Shown: one piece after another, positions 20,673 to 29,609 of the stretch
Numbering within the stretch: position 1 is the stretch's first letter
Layout: every line of letters starts with the position of its first letter
DNA from: Aquamicrobium lusatiense
Lineage (GTDB): Bacteria > Pseudomonadota > Alphaproteobacteria > Rhizobiales > Rhizobiaceae
Assembly (NCBI RefSeq): GCF_014201615.1
Contig: NZ_JACHEU010000001.1
Coordinates: 391,631 to 455,630, forward strand
DNA length: 64,000 nucleotides
Direction of reading: 5' to 3'
Program-made: the position numbers and the translations under genes
The notes under the pieces: generated by a model
The model's input: only the letters and a program-made list of their open reading frames with translations
What the model was told of the DNA's origin: nothing
Database searches by the model: none

Positions 20673-21791
20673 TCAGAACATGTCGCTCGGGTCAAAATTG
20701 ACCACCACTTCCGACCAGCTGTCATATTTGTCGGCAGGCAGGTTGAAGGGCGCGCATTTCTGGACCGCGCGCACCGCGGATTCGGCCGCCGTGCGGCCGG
20801 GACCGGAGGCAGCGCCTCCGGCAATTATTTCCGGGCGGCCTTCCAGAACGCCGGAGCGGTCGAGCCGGAATCGCACCGAAACCTTCAGCATGCCCGCATC
20901 ATCGACACCGGCCGGAATGCTCCAGCAGCCGCCGAGCTTCTGGCGCAGGGCATCCATCTCGTTCTGCGACAGGCGATTGCCGCCGGTCGTCTTCCTGCCG
21001 CCCAGCGAAGCCTGCTCCGTCGAGCGCTTGGCGCCGCCGCCGGAAGGCTTGCGCTTGTCGAGCAGCGCAGCGATCTCATCGGCGTTGAAGTCCTTTTCGT
21101 CGGACTTCTGTGCCGCCGAGCTGTCCTTCGCCGGCTTCTCGGACGGCTTGCTCTCCGAGGCTTTCGCTGTCTGTGTTTCAGCCGGCTTCGGCCGCGCCTG
21201 CGGAGCGGGTGCCCTGTCGGGCAGCGCGGACTGTTCCGTCGGCTTGTCTTCCGCCGCGATCGCTTCGGCAACGGCATCGGGCGTAACCGGCTCAGGCTTG
21301 GCCTCGGCAGGCTTCGGCTCCGCCGGCTTTGGCGCAGGTTCGGGTTCCTTCACCGGCTCGGGCTTGGGATCCGGCTTCGGCTCAGGCGGCTTGACGGGCT
21401 CAGGCTTCGGCTGCTCCACAGGCTTGGGCGGCTCGGCCGGAACCGGCTTCTCGCTCGGCGTCGGAGCGGGTGGGGGTGCGGAGGCGTTGTCGACCGGGGT
21501 CGGCTTGGGGTCGGGCGTGACCGGCTTGTCGGTATCGACCATGTTCTCGCCGACCTCGCGGGCATCGGCGACGATATCCGGCCGCTTGGTGGGCATCGGC
21601 GCCGGCTTCTCGTTCATCGGCGCCTTTTTGTCGCCCTGCTGAATCTGCGTCAGTTCCTCCAGCGGCACGATGTCGACAGGCAGCGATTCCACTTCGCTCA
21701 CTTCAAAGGCGGCAGGCGCCGACAACGACACCAGCCCGAAAGCCAGCATCGCCGCATGCAGAGCCAACGATGTGGTGAGGCTCGCCTTCAA
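20673..21791 (-). CDS. tolA: Tol-Pal system protein TolA
   Basis: Inner-membrane protein linking TolQR to TolB/Pal across the periplasm. It has one N-terminal membrane segment (about 5-25), then a long periplasmic region. That region is very rich in Pro, Glu and Lys (about 50-230; repeated KPEP- and EPKP-type units). A C-terminal TonB/TolA-like domain of about 90 residues follows. The 372 residues and Pro/Lys spacer differ from the Ala/Lys coiled coil of E. coli TolA but are usual in rhizobia. The start appears to be TTG at 21791, 2 bases after the tolR stop with AGGATCGG before it. The first internal ATG would remove half of the membrane segment. Confidence 0.9.
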   Translation of the reverse strand: MKASLTTSLALHAAMLAFGLVSLSAPAAFEVSEVESLPVDIVPLEELTQIQQGDKKAPMNEKPAPMPTKRPDIVADAREVGENMVDTDKPVTPDPKPTPVDNASAPPPAPTPSEKPVPAEPPKPVEQPKPEPVKPPEPKPDPKPEPVKEPEPAPKPAEPKPAEAKPEPVTPDAVAEAIAAEDKPTEQSALPDRAPAPQARPKPAETQTAKASESKPSEKPAKDSSAAQKSDEKDFNADEIAALLDKRKPSGGGAKRSTEQASLGGRKTTGGNRLSQNEMDALRQKLGGCWSIPAGVDDAGMLKVSVRFRLDRSGVLEGRPEIIAGGAASGPGRTAAESAVRAVQKCAPFNLPADKYDSWSEVVVNFDPSDMF

Positions 21792-21793
21792 GA

Positions 21794-22246
21794 TTACCGA
21801 TCCTGTTCCTGAAGCGTGACGAGGCCAAGATTCTTGTATCCGGCCGCCGAAATGCGGGCCATGACCTGCATCACCGTGCCATAGTCGGCGGTCTTGTCGC
21901 CGCGCACATAGATGCGTTCCTCATAGCCGGTCTTGGCGATGGCTTCGAGCCGCGGCACCACCTCGTCGACGGCGATCTCGGTTTCCTGCAGATAGACCTG
22001 GCCCTTGTCGTTCACCGAAACGGTGATCGGCTGGGTGTCGGAATTCATCGGCCTGGCCTGCGTTTCCGGCAGGTCGATCGGCACGCCCACGGTGAGCAGG
22101 GGGGCTGCGACCATGAAGATGATCAGCAGCACCAGCATCACGTCCACGAAGGGCGTGACGTTGATTTCCGACATCAGCGTGTTGCGGCGGCCGCGCCTTC
22201 CGCGTCCACCTCTGGCCCCGCCGCCCGTACCTACTGACATTCCCAT
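21794..22246 (-). CDS. tolR: Tol-Pal system protein TolR (ExbD/TolR family)
   Basis: Inner-membrane ion-channel partner of TolQ. At 150 residues it has a Gly/Arg-rich start, one membrane helix with the conserved protonatable Asp (NVTPFVDVMLVLLIIFM; Asp35), and a periplasmic domain with the family pattern of EIAVDEV and ERIYVRGDKTADYG. GAGG precedes the ATG at 22246. It is tightly linked to tolA (2 bases) and 45 bases after tolQ. Confidence 0.97.
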   Translation of the reverse strand: MGMSVGTGGGARGGRGRRGRRNTLMSEINVTPFVDVMLVLLIIFMVAAPLLTVGVPIDLPETQARPMNSDTQPITVSVNDKGQVYLQETEIAVDEVVPRLEAIAKTGYEERIYVRGDKTADYGTVMQVMARISAAGYKNLGLVTLQEQDR

Positions 22247-22291
22247 TTAAAAAACCTCAGACTGCCCCGTTGCGCGATCAGATCTCACCGG

Positions 22292-22999
22292 TCAGGACCG
22301 GGCGACCTTCTCATCGATTTGGCGCGAGAGTATGGCGGAGAACTCGTCGGCGAAGCCCTCCATGCGTCCGGCGAGCTTGCCCGCATCCGATGAAAGCTTG
22401 TTGTAGGCGATGACGGCGGGAATGGCCGCCATCAGGCCGATGGCCGTTGCCAGGAGCGCTTCCGCGATACCCGGTGCCACCACGGCAAGGCTGGTCGATT
22501 TGGAGCCGGCGATTGCCTGGAACGAGGTCATGATGCCGATGACCGTGCCGAACAGGCCGATGAAGGGCGCGGCGGAACCGATGGTGGCGAGGAAGCCGAG
22601 ATTGCCCTCAAGCCGTTCCATCTCGCGGGTCAGGGCAAGGTCCATGGCCTTATCGATGCGCATCTGCAGGCCGTGCGGCGACTTGGCGCCCTTCTCGAAG
22701 CTCTTCTTCCATTCGCGCATGGCGGCAACGAAGATCGAGCCCATGCCGCTGGTCTTGCGGTCGGAGAGGGTGCGATAGAGTTCTTCCAGCGACTGGCCGG
22801 ACCAGAATATCTGCTCGAAACGATTGAGCGCCGAGCGCATGCGGCCATAGGAGACGATCTTTTCGAAGATGATCGCCCACGTCCACACCGATGCGCCGAG
22901 CAGGCCGATCATGACCAGCTTGACCACCCAGTTGGCCTGCATGAACAGGGCCCAGATCGACAGATTCGCCGCCGGTTCGGCAAGAGCGATATTTTCCAT
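22292..22999 (-). CDS. tolQ: Tol-Pal system protein TolQ (MotA/TolQ/ExbB family)
   Basis: Polytopic component of the proton channel that powers Tol-Pal. The 235 residues hold three membrane helices: about 20-45, then a long cytoplasmic loop with EKGAKSPHGLQ, and two helices near 140-160 and 175-200. These contain GTVIGIMTSFQAI and EALLATAIGLMAAIPAVIAYN, the pore-lining motifs. The ATG at 22999 has AAGGA upstream; an earlier in-frame start lacks one. It is first in tolQRAB. The upstream gap of about 490 bases carries palindromic repeats and separates it from ybgC. Confidence 0.96.
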   Translation of the reverse strand: MENIALAEPAANLSIWALFMQANWVVKLVMIGLLGASVWTWAIIFEKIVSYGRMRSALNRFEQIFWSGQSLEELYRTLSDRKTSGMGSIFVAAMREWKKSFEKGAKSPHGLQMRIDKAMDLALTREMERLEGNLGFLATIGSAAPFIGLFGTVIGIMTSFQAIAGSKSTSLAVVAPGIAEALLATAIGLMAAIPAVIAYNKLSSDAGKLAGRMEGFADEFSAILSRQIDEKVARS

Positions 23000-23212
23000 C
23001 CAAACGTTCCTTAAAACTTCACGGGCGCTGGGCGTCCGCCGGCCCACGACGCTTTAACCCTTCATGGTCCAGCGCGCCGAACCCCGCCGCAAATGCCTGC
23101 GATCAGCGCCGTTTGCGGCCTTGTCGCGGCAAATGTTGGTAAAAGGAAGGCGCGCCGATTCCTTCGATTTTCATCGAAACCTTCATGAACCGTTATGGTT
23201 AAGGATGCGTTA

Positions 23213-23261
23213 GAGCATCGGACCGAAAAGTGGAATCCGGTTTTCGGTTATTCCGATGCTC
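23213..23261. repeat. Palindromic intergenic element, family A
   Basis: Outer arms GAGCATCGGA (23213-23222) and TCCGATGCTC (23252-23261), with inner arms CCGAAAA (23223-23229) and TTTTCGG (23241-23247). It shares its layout and the core AAAAGTG with the elements at 34211 and 46998. The outer stem sequence differs, with pairing preserved. Confidence 0.8.
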
Positions 23262-23272
23262 CACCAATAATT

Positions 23273-23310
23273 CAGATCGCCGTGCGTCCGAATGGACGCA
23301 CGGCGATCTG
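23273..23310. repeat. Perfect 17-bp inverted repeat
   Basis: Arms CAGATCGCCGTGCGTCC (23273-23289) and its exact complement (23294-23310), around a 4-base loop GAAT. There is no T run on either side, so it is not an ordinary terminator. It lies 11 bases from the family A element and probably belongs to a composite repeat. Confidence 0.85.
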
Positions 23311-23492
23311 AAACAACGCCGTTTCCGGCACGACAGGATCTCTTTTTCTCATGCCGGGTTTCCGGCACGATCTTGCCTGAAATGGCGGCCGGTTTTCGGA
23401 ATGTTGTTCTCAGGCGCAAGATGCGCTGCGCAGATCAGCCGATATTTTCTGTGGTGCCGGCGGAACATTTGTGCCCACCGGCCGCGGATTTT

Positions 23493-23963
23493 TCAGGATT
23501 TCGGCATGAAGGCCGCGATCCAATCTTTCGGAAACCGGCGCGGACGGCCGTTCTCGCCGATGATGGCAGCCTCCACCCGCGCCTCCACCAGCAGTTCCTC
23601 GCCCCGCCTGAGCTGCTGGGCCATGGTGATACGCGCGCCCGACACGTCTACCGTGCGGGTCTCCACCGTCAGCATGTCGTCGATGCGGGCGGGCGCGCGG
23701 AAATCGATCTCCATGCGCCGCACGATCCAGACGATCTTTTCTCCGCCTTCACCGGCAGCAAGCGCCGTGTGATGAACGCCGACCAGTCGCAGGAAGTCCG
23801 AACGCCCACGCTCGAAAAACTCCAGATAGCGCGCATGATAGACGACGCCGGAGAAATCGGTATCGGCATAGTAGACGCGCGCCAGCAGCCGGTGGCCGAA
23901 TTCCGTGAGCTCTCCGGAAAGGGCTGCTTCCTGTGCCGCAAGTGACGGTCTTTGGCTGGTCAT
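23493..23963 (-). CDS. ybgC: Tol-Pal associated acyl-CoA thioesterase
   Basis: Hot-dog fold thioesterase of the YbgC/4HBT group, acting on short-chain or malonyl-type acyl-CoA at the membrane, linked to the Tol-Pal cluster. The 156 residues contain the active-site block YYADTDFSGVVYHARYLEFFE with Asp36 as the expected catalytic residue. The ATG at 23963 has AGAAAGGTGAGG upstream and is preferred over an earlier frame start. It is normally tolQ's upstream neighbour; here a 490-base repeat-bearing gap lies between them. Upstream it is preceded by a NUDIX gene rather than directly by ruvB. Confidence 0.94.
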   Translation of the reverse strand: MTSQRPSLAAQEAALSGELTEFGHRLLARVYYADTDFSGVVYHARYLEFFERGRSDFLRLVGVHHTALAAGEGGEKIVWIVRRMEIDFRAPARIDDMLTVETRTVDVSGARITMAQQLRRGEELLVEARVEAAIIGENGRPRRFPKDWIAAFMPKS

Positions 23964-23983
23964 TGCCTCACCTTTCTGTCGGT

Positions 23984-24481
23984 TCATCCGTACCACACCA
24001 CATGCTGCGTCGCGGAAAATGGCTCGCAGAGCCTCTCCTGCAGGAAGACAGGCAGCAGCGGCAAGCCTGCCAGAACAGTCCGGCTCAGTTCCACCCAGCG
24101 GAATTCCAGCATTGTGCCGCCATCCTCGACGCGGTGCACGATCTCCTCGCAGGAGAAGGGGAACGCCTCCGGCAGATCCATGGCGTAATAAAAGGCAAGT
24201 TCATGACATTCCTTGCCTGACAGCCCGAAGAAATTCTCCACTGTCCACAACAGCGCGCCGATGGCCGGCTCAACCCCAAGTTCCTCGCGCATTTCGCGCG
24301 CCAGCGCGGCCACCGTCGTCTCGCCGATCTCCACCCGGCCGCCCGGCAGAACCCAGAAATCGTCCGCCTCGGCGCGGTGGACAAGCAGATGCCCGTCGCG
24401 CAGCGCAACGCCCGCAACCCTGAAGTTGAACCGCCGGGCGCCATGGTCCAGCGTCACCATCCTGCGCGGGGCGGTGGTCAT
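23984..24481 (-). CDS. NUDIX hydrolase
   Basis: Cytoplasmic pyrophosphohydrolase of 165 residues. A full Nudix box with the GX5EX7REXXEEXG pattern lies at residues 47-69 ([11 protein letters not shown]... REMREELGV). The substrate is not determined by the motif; candidates are oxidised nucleotides, nucleotide sugars or CoA derivatives. Its ATG overlaps the ruvB stop in an ATGA arrangement, so it is probably translated together with ruvB. It ends 20 bases before the ybgC start. Its insertion between ruvB and ybgC is found in some rhizobial relatives and suggests one long transcript. Confidence 0.92.
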   Translation of the reverse strand: MTTAPRRMVTLDHGARRFNFRVAGVALRDGHLLVHRAEADDFWVLPGGRVEIGETTVAALAREMREELGVEPAIGALLWTVENFFGLSGKECHELAFYYAMDLPEAFPFSCEEIVHRVEDGGTMLEFRWVELSRTVLAGLPLLPVFLQERLCEPFSATQHVVWYG

Positions 24482-25515
24482 TCGTCCTCGAACAGGCCGA
24501 TCTGCTGCTGGGTGATGTCGCGCGGCGCTTCCAGCCCCAGATGCCGCCAGGCATTGGCGGTCAGCACGCGCCCGCGCGGCGTGCGCTGGATGAAGCCCTG
24601 CTGAATCAGATAGGGCTCGATGATGTCCTCGATGGCGTCGCGCGGCTCCGAAAGGGCTGCCGCGATGGTCTCGATGCCGACCGGGCCGCCGCCGAAATTG
24701 CCGGCGATCATGGTCAGGTAGCGGCGGTCGAGCGCATCAAGGCCGAGGCCGTCGACTTCCAGCCGCAGCAGCGCTTCATCCGCGATCCTGCGGTTGACCG
24801 TTTCCGCCCCGGCCACCGTCGCGAAATCGCGCACCCGTCGCAGAAGCCGCCCGGCGATGCGCGGCGTGCCCCGCGCCCGGCGCGCGATCTCGACAGCGCC
24901 GTCGTCGCTCATCGGCAGGTTGAGCAGGCGCGCGCCACGCCGCACGATCAGCTCCAGCTCGTCGACCGTGTAGAAATTGAGCCGCACCGGAATGCCGAAA
25001 CGGTCGCGCAGCGGATTGGTGAGCAGGCCGAGCCGCGTCGTCGCCGCCACCAGCGTGAACCGGGCGAGGTCGATCTTGACCGAGCGCGCCGCCGGTCCCT
25101 CGCCGATGATCAGGTCGAGCTGGAAATCCTCCATCGCCGGATAGAGGATTTCCTCCACCGCCGGGCTGAGGCGATGGATCTCGTCGATGAACAGCACGTC
25201 GCGGTCTTCGAGATTGGTGAGCAACGCCGCCAGATCGCCGGCCTTGGCGATAACAGGGCCGGAGGTAGAGCGGAAATTGACGCCCATCTCGCGCGCCATG
25301 ATCTGGGCAAGCGTAGTCTTGCCCAATCCTGGCGGGCCGACGAACAGCACATGGTCAAGCGCGTCGCCACGCCCCCTCGCCGCCTCGATGAACACTTTCA
25401 GGTTGGCGCGCGCCGCCGCCTGCCCGACGAAATCGTCAAGCGTTTGCGGCCGCAGCGTCTGCTCGGCATCCTCGCCCCGCTTTTCGGAGGAGATCAGGCG
25501 ATCATCGGAACTCAT
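24478..25515 (-). CDS. ruvB: Holliday junction helicase motor RuvB
   Basis: AAA+ motor that drives branch migration with RuvA. The 345 residues carry Walker A GPPGLGKT (60-67), Walker [10 protein letters not shown], the sensor 1 stretch [17 protein letters not shown] with the arginine finger region, and a C-terminal winged-helix domain (RTPRGRVLT). AGGA lies 9 bases before the ATG. Gene order is ruvC-ruvA-ruvB on the minus strand with short gaps, followed by the overlapping NUDIX gene. Confidence 0.98.
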   Translation of the reverse strand: MSSDDRLISSEKRGEDAEQTLRPQTLDDFVGQAAARANLKVFIEAARGRGDALDHVLFVGPPGLGKTTLAQIMAREMGVNFRSTSGPVIAKAGDLAALLTNLEDRDVLFIDEIHRLSPAVEEILYPAMEDFQLDLIIGEGPAARSVKIDLARFTLVAATTRLGLLTNPLRDRFGIPVRLNFYTVDELELIVRRGARLLNLPMSDDGAVEIARRARGTPRIAGRLLRRVRDFATVAGAETVNRRIADEALLRLEVDGLGLDALDRRYLTMIAGNFGGGPVGIETIAAALSEPRDAIEDIIEPYLIQQGFIQRTPRGRVLTANAWRHLGLEAPRDITQQQIGLFEDE

Positions 25516-25558
25516 GATGCCGTCCTGCCATGACGCGATGTCGGGAACAAGTCAGCGA

Positions 25559-26179
25559 TCACCGTGCCAGTTCCTTCAGGCCAAGACGGATGAGCTTTGC
25601 CGAATCGGCGTCTTCGCCGGCGGATTTCAGCGCGGCGGCCACCGCATTGGCGGCAATGTCGCGCCCGTAGCCGAGATTGACCAGCGCCGAAACCGCGTCG
25701 GCAATCGGCGCAGGCGCCAAGCCCTCGCCCAGTTCCTGCTTGAGCCCGATGGTGCCGGCGGCCTCGCCGGCAAAGGCAGGCGCCTTGTTCTTCAGTTCGG
25801 TGACGATGCGTTCCGCCACCTTCTTGCCGACGCCGGGGGCGCGGCTGACCATGGCGATGTCGCGCAGCGCGATGGCGTTGGCCAGATCCGAAGGGCTGAG
25901 CGTCGACAGGACCGACATCGCCACCTTGGCGCCGACGCCCGGCACATGCGTGGACAGCAGCCGGAACCAGTCGCGCTCCAGCGCCGAGCTGAACCCGAAC
26001 AGGCGGATCATGTCCTCGCGCACCACCGTTTCGATGAACAGCACGACCGCCTCGCCCGGCCCTGACATAGAGGCCAGCGTGCGCGCCGAGCAGAAGGCGA
26101 CATAGCCGACGCCATGCACATCGACGACGCAATGATCCTCGCCGATCTCGTCCAGCGTGCCCTTCAGCTTGCCGATCAT
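25559..26179 (-). CDS. ruvA: Holliday junction DNA-binding protein RuvA
   Basis: Tetrameric junction-binding partner of RuvB. The 206 residues have an OB-fold N-terminus ([23 protein letters not shown]), two helix-hairpin-helix motifs ([14 protein letters not shown] and [14 protein letters not shown]) and a C-terminal RuvB-binding three-helix domain ([16 protein letters not shown]). It lies 43 bases before ruvB and 18 bases after ruvC on the same strand, so ruvCAB is an operon. Confidence 0.98.
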   Translation of the reverse strand: MIGKLKGTLDEIGEDHCVVDVHGVGYVAFCSARTLASMSGPGEAVVLFIETVVREDMIRLFGFSSALERDWFRLLSTHVPGVGAKVAMSVLSTLSPSDLANAIALRDIAMVSRAPGVGKKVAERIVTELKNKAPAFAGEAAGTIGLKQELGEGLAPAPIADAVSALVNLGYGRDIAANAVAAALKSAGEDADSAKLIRLGLKELAR

Positions 26180-26197
26180 GATCCCCGCCCGTCCCTG

Positions 26198-26707
26198 CTA
26201 TGCAATCTGCTTCAGCCTGTATGCCACGCTTTGCCGGTGATGGGCATGGCAGATGGCGATGGCGAGCGCATCGGCCGCATCATGGGTGTCGAACACCGCC
26301 TTGGGCATCAGCACCTTGACCATCATGTGGATCTGCTTCTTGTCGCCATGGCCGACGCCAATTACCGCTTTCTTGACCGCATTGGGCGCATATTCGGCGA
26401 CCGGCAGGCCGGCCAGCGCCGGCACCAGCATGGCAATGCCACGCGCCTGCCCGAGCTTCAGCGTCGCCGTTGCGTCCTTGTTGACGAAGGTCTGCTCCAC
26501 GGCCGCCTCATGCGGCATGGCCTCATGCAGAATTTTCGACAGTCCGTCATGAAGCTGGCACAGACGCGACGCGAGCGTCGCCTTGTCATCCGAGCACACG
26601 GAACCGGAGGCGACGAAGCGCAGCGAATTGCCGAGGCTTTCGACAATGCCCCAGCCGGTGCGTCGCAGCCCCGGGTCGATGCCGATGATCCGAATCATTT
26701 CCGCCAT
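26198..26707 (-). CDS. ruvC: Holliday junction resolvase RuvC
   Basis: Endonuclease that resolves the RuvAB-bound junction. The 169 residues have the RNase H-like fold with the first catalytic Asp in IIGIDPG (Asp11 from this start), Glu in [10 protein letters not shown], and the C-terminal pair in [11 protein letters not shown]. Two starts are possible, 26707 or the ATG three codons later; neither has a strong ribosome site. It opens the ruvCAB operon. yebC, often found just upstream of ruvC, is instead 14 kb away in this window (41081). Confidence 0.96.
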   Translation of the reverse strand: MAEMIRIIGIDPGLRRTGWGIVESLGNSLRFVASGSVCSDDKATLASRLCQLHDGLSKILHEAMPHEAAVEQTFVNKDATATLKLGQARGIAMLVPALAGLPVAEYAPNAVKKAVIGVGHGDKKQIHMMVKVLMPKAVFDTHDAADALAIAICHAHHRQSVAYRLKQIA

Positions 26708-26777
26708 GATTGCCCACTCTATTCACCGGCGGCAGACTTGCCAGCGAAATGTGAACAAACCAGAAACGAAAAGCGCG

Positions 26778-27299
26778 TCAGCCGCGCGCGAAGGCCGTGT
26801 TGAGCAGCGATATCTGGTCGAACACCGGGCTGCCGCGCTCAAGACCCTGCGGCAGCGCATCGCCATAGACTTCCTCGTCCATGCGCCGCACCAGCGATTG
26901 CAGGCGCAACGAGCGGCGCACCAGATCGACGAACTCGACCGGCAGCTCGCTCCAGCCTTCCGCATCCTCGTGCGCCGAGACGGTGTCGAGACGCACCTTC
27001 GCCTTTTCGGCGGCCACCTGATCGCGCGTCATCTCGCCGGAATTGGCGGCGCGCTGGAGCAGCAGCCAGGAGGCGATCTGCATGAGGCGCGTGGTCAGCC
27101 GCATCGATTCGGCCGCATAAAGGGTCGCGGCCAGCCGGGTCAGCTTCTTCGCCTCGGTGCGCCCGCGCGAATCCAGATATTCGGCGGCCTGTTCAACCAG
27201 CCCCATGCCTTCATTGTACAGCGGCTGGAAGGATTGCGAGAAAATGCGGCGCTCGGCCAGCCTGATCGTGTTCCCGCTTTCCTGTGAAGATCGATTCAT
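26778..27299 (-). CDS. rcdA: RcdA-like protein (DUF1465)
   Basis: A 173-residue helical protein matching the DUF1465 family, whose Caulobacter member RcdA is an adaptor for ClpXP degradation of CtrA during the cell cycle. The recognisable block runs from FSQSFQPLYNEGMGLVE through a three-helix bundle to RRSLRLQSLVRRMDEEVYG. The C-terminus is flexible and ends soon after. AGGGTG precedes the ATG at 27299. The gene stands alone, 70 bases upstream of ruvC on the same strand. The call rests on remembered family pattern, so the exact role in this organism is inferred. Confidence 0.8.
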   Translation of the reverse strand: MNRSSQESGNTIRLAERRIFSQSFQPLYNEGMGLVEQAAEYLDSRGRTEAKKLTRLAATLYAAESMRLTTRLMQIASWLLLQRAANSGEMTRDQVAAEKAKVRLDTVSAHEDAEGWSELPVEFVDLVRRSLRLQSLVRRMDEEVYGDALPQGLERGSPVFDQISLLNTAFARG

Positions 27300-27791
27300 G
27301 ATGCACCCTGGTCACCTGCAGAAGCGATTCGCCCCTGCAGCATGACTGCCACCCTATAAGGCTTCCGAGCCGGAAAATGCGCTTCAGAGCTTCGCAAGGC
27401 AAGCTTATACTTAATAAAGGGTTAATATGAACAGGCTGCGTGCCAAAATCGGCACACCGGCCATTCCCGCGCCTGAGAAGAAAAAAAGAGCCGCGGGTAA
27501 GGCGGCTCTCAGAAGTTAACAGGGAGGCGTCAAACAAAGTGGCTCCAACCACTCGGTAAGAATCCAGATCACTGGATGCACATAGTAAACAGCTGTAAAG
27601 CTTAATGCCCGGTTAACAGGGCCCGGATTTCTGCTCGAGAACCCCTTCCGCAGCGGTACTGCGGGCTTGTATTTCAGCGTCTTCGCAATCGTATTGCCTC
27701 AGGCAGCGACCTGTTCAAGACAGCTGCTTTGCTCTATGCCCCATTGCCACCAATTTCGCCCTGCATAGGGCAGATCGAAACCGGATACGCC
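27300..27791. other. Intergenic region between rcdA and the thiE-like gene
   Basis: 492 bases. The main content is a leftward small RNA with a strong terminator (27478-27578). A second, smaller hairpin (CCGCAG/CTGCGG at 27648-27653 and 27659-27664) lies between that RNA and the rightward gene. The promoters of rcdA and the thiE-like gene should also be here, but I see no clear box pairs. Confidence 0.6.
27478..27578 (-). ncRNA. Putative suhB/mmgR-type (alpha-r8) small RNA
   Basis: On the minus strand a possible -10 box TACTAT (27587-27582) would start a transcript near 27576. It first has a small hairpin GTGG-TTGGAG-CCAC, then an unpaired pyrimidine-rich stretch with GACGCCTCCCTG, an anti-Shine-Dalgarno-like motif. 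It ends in the terminator stem AGAGCCGC/GCGGCTCT (27487-27494 with 27502-27509) and seven T. This matches the alphaproteobacterial suhB RNA motif, named for its nearness to suhB; suhB itself is 2 kb away here. In Sinorhizobium the family member mmgR limits polyhydroxybutyrate accumulation. The exact 5' end is not proven. Confidence 0.68.
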
Positions 27792-28439
27792 ATGAACACC
27801 CAATCGCCTCCCGAACGCTGCCGTCTTGTCCTGATCGCCATGCCCGGCACCGATGCCGGACGGCTTCAGGCTGCACTTGAAGGCGGCGATGTGGCGTCGG
27901 TGATCTTCGTGCAGGGAACGCTCGACGATTCCGCATTTCAGCGCGTCGCCGCAGACCTCGTGCCAGTCGCCCAGACTGCAGGCGCCGCCGCCGTAATCGC
28001 CGGCGACAGCCGCGTGGCCGACCGGGTAAAGGCGGATGGCGTTCATGTCGAAGCAGCTCCTGCGGAACTCGCCGACACGATCGAACGCCTGCAGGAGCGC
28101 ATGATGGTCGGCACCGGCGGGGTCAAGACGCGCGATGCCGCGCTGGAGCTTGGCGAGGCTGGTCCCGACTACATGTTCTTCGGCCGTTTCGGCTATGACA
28201 ATGACCCGGTGCCTCATCCGCGCAATCTGGGCCTTGGCGCATGGTGGGCGGAGATGGTGGAAATTCCCTGCATCGTGATGGGCGGTTCCGAAATCGCTTC
28301 GGTGACGGAAGTGGCCGCGACCGGGGCCGAATTCGTGGCGCTGTCCGCCGCCATCTTCGCCGAAGGCGCTGATCCGCGTGCGGCTGTCGCAGAAATCAAC
28401 GCATTGCTCGACGCCAACGCGCCGCGCTTCGGGGAATGA
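27792..28439 (+). CDS. Thiamine-phosphate synthase-like protein (ThiE/TenI fold)
   Basis: A 215-residue TIM-barrel protein of the thiamine monophosphate synthase superfamily. The barrel order can be followed: VLIAMPGTDAG (beta 1), VIFVQG (beta 2), AAVIAGDSRVA, GVHVE, VGTGGVKTRDAALELGE, DYMFFGRF, IPCIVMGGS and FVALSAAIF. The classical ThiE pyrophosphate-binding residues are only partly present: the usual GPIFPTTTK block is replaced by MFFGRFGYDNDPVPHP. The true reaction may therefore differ. It heads a rightward group with the Sel1-repeat gene 3 bases downstream, then suhB. The ATG at 27792 begins the conserved part. Confidence 0.78.
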   Translation: MNTQSPPERCRLVLIAMPGTDAGRLQAALEGGDVASVIFVQGTLDDSAFQRVAADLVPVAQTAGAAAVIAGDSRVADRVKADGVHVEAAPAELADTIERLQERMMVGTGGVKTRDAALELGEAGPDYMFFGRFGYDNDPVPHPRNLGLGAWWAEMVEIPCIVMGGSEIASVTEVAATGAEFVALSAAIFAEGADPRAAVAEINALLDANAPRFGE

Positions 28440-28442
28440 ACC

Positions 28443-29465
28443 ATGGCAAGGTGTGTGGCACTGGCTGTGATGATCTTCTGCGCAGGCCACGTCGCCGCGC
28501 ACGCGGCCGAGACGCCGGCCGACGCCGCTTCCACCCATGAAACCACCGGCAAGGTGGATGAAACCGCCAAAGGCGACCGCCAGCTGCCGCAACCTGCCGA
28601 CGACAAGGCCGTCTTGCCCGCTCTCGATCCGGCCCGCTTCGGCAAGCTGACCGACGATGCCTATGGCGCCTATCAGCGCGGCCTCTACCAGACCGCCTAC
28701 AACCTGGCCCTGCCCCGGGCGCAAAACGGCGACCCGGCCGCCCAGACGCTGGTGGCGGAACTGCTGGCACGCGGAATGGGCGTTCCCCTCAACGCCAAGG
28801 AAGCCGCGAAATGGTATGCGGCCGCGGCCGAACGCGGCATCCCGGAGGCGCAGTTCCAGTATGCGCTGATGCTGCTTGACGGCGACTTCGTGCCAAAGGA
28901 TGAAAAGCAGGCTCATGCGCTGATGCAGGCGGCGGCCGAGGCCGGCAATGCGCTCGCCCAGTTCAATTTCGCCCAGCTTCTGGTGAAGGAAAATCCGGGC
29001 GATCTCTCCCGCGCGGTGACCTATTACGAGCGCGCTGCGGAAGCCGGCCTTGCCGATGCGCAATATGCGCTGGCGCAGGCCTACGCCAACGGTGTGGGCG
29101 GCAAGGCGCATGACGATGCGAAAGCCCGCAGCTTCCTCGAAAAGGCCGCGCGTCAGAATTTCGACACCGCCCAGCTCGACCTTGCGCAATGGCTGATCGA
29201 CGGTCGCGGCGGCGAGCGCGACTACAAGGAAGGCTTCGGCTGGATGCTGGTAGCTGCGCGCGGCGGCAATGTCGCCGCCCAGAACCGGCTGGCCAAGCTC
29301 TATGTCGCCGCCCTCGGCACCGATCCCGACCCGATCCTCGCCGCCGGCTGGTACATCGTTGCACGCCGCGCCGGGCTCATCGACCGCGAGATGGAAGACT
29401 ATCTCGAAGGCCTGACCGATGAGCAGATGAAGCAAGCGGTGCAGAAGGCCAACCGCCTGCCCTGA
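28443..29465 (+). CDS. Exported Sel1-like repeat protein
   Basis: A 340-residue protein with a signal peptide (about 1-22, cleavage near AHA) followed by a polar linker. At least five Sel1/TPR-like repeats of about 36 residues follow (for example GDPAAQTLVAELLARGMG, GIPEAQFQYALMLLDG, GNALAQFNFAQLLV, GLADAQYALAQAYANG, GNVAAQNRLAKLYV). Such proteins act as scaffolds for protein contacts at the envelope; the partner is unknown. It starts 3 bases after the thiE-like stop, so the two are co-translated. suhB follows 144 bases downstream. Confidence 0.88.
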   Translation: MARCVALAVMIFCAGHVAAHAAETPADAASTHETTGKVDETAKGDRQLPQPADDKAVLPALDPARFGKLTDDAYGAYQRGLYQTAYNLALPRAQNGDPAAQTLVAELLARGMGVPLNAKEAAKWYAAAAERGIPEAQFQYALMLLDGDFVPKDEKQAHALMQAAAEAGNALAQFNFAQLLVKENPGDLSRAVTYYERAAEAGLADAQYALAQAYANGVGGKAHDDAKARSFLEKAARQNFDTAQLDLAQWLIDGRGGERDYKEGFGWMLVAARGGNVAAQNRLAKLYVAALGTDPDPILAAGWYIVARRAGLIDREMEDYLEGLTDEQMKQAVQKANRLP

Positions 29466-29609
29466 TGCCCGCCATTAGGCCCTGATGCGGGCGACGAACC
29501 CACTGCGACGGCCTTTCTCTTGCTTCGGAACGCGATTTGTGGTCTTGGGAACGCCAATCGCACGCCCCTTTGCCGGCGCCCATTCCACAGATCCGGAGAC
29601 CTCACAGAC

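Larger units (their letters stand above)
23000..23492. other. Intergenic region between ybgC and tolQ
   Basis: 493 bases without a convincing gene. They hold two back-to-back palindromic elements (23213-23261 and 23273-23310). After these come two copies of TTTCCGGCACGA about 38 bases apart (near 23322 and 23360). The bases nearest tolQ should contain its promoter, but I see no convincing box pair. Short frames in this stretch lack ribosome sites and family features. Confidence 0.6.

Noticed and set aside
27427..27519. A 30-codon plus-strand frame starting ATGAACAGGCTG
   Set aside because: It overlaps the terminator of the minus-strand small RNA, has no ribosome site, and its Lys/Ala-rich end is the stem-loop read in reverse.
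27648..27664. Hairpin CCGCAG/CTGCGG as a rho-independent terminator or leader of the thiE-like gene
   Set aside because: A 6-bp stem followed by GCTTGTATTT, not a clean T run; function could not be supported.
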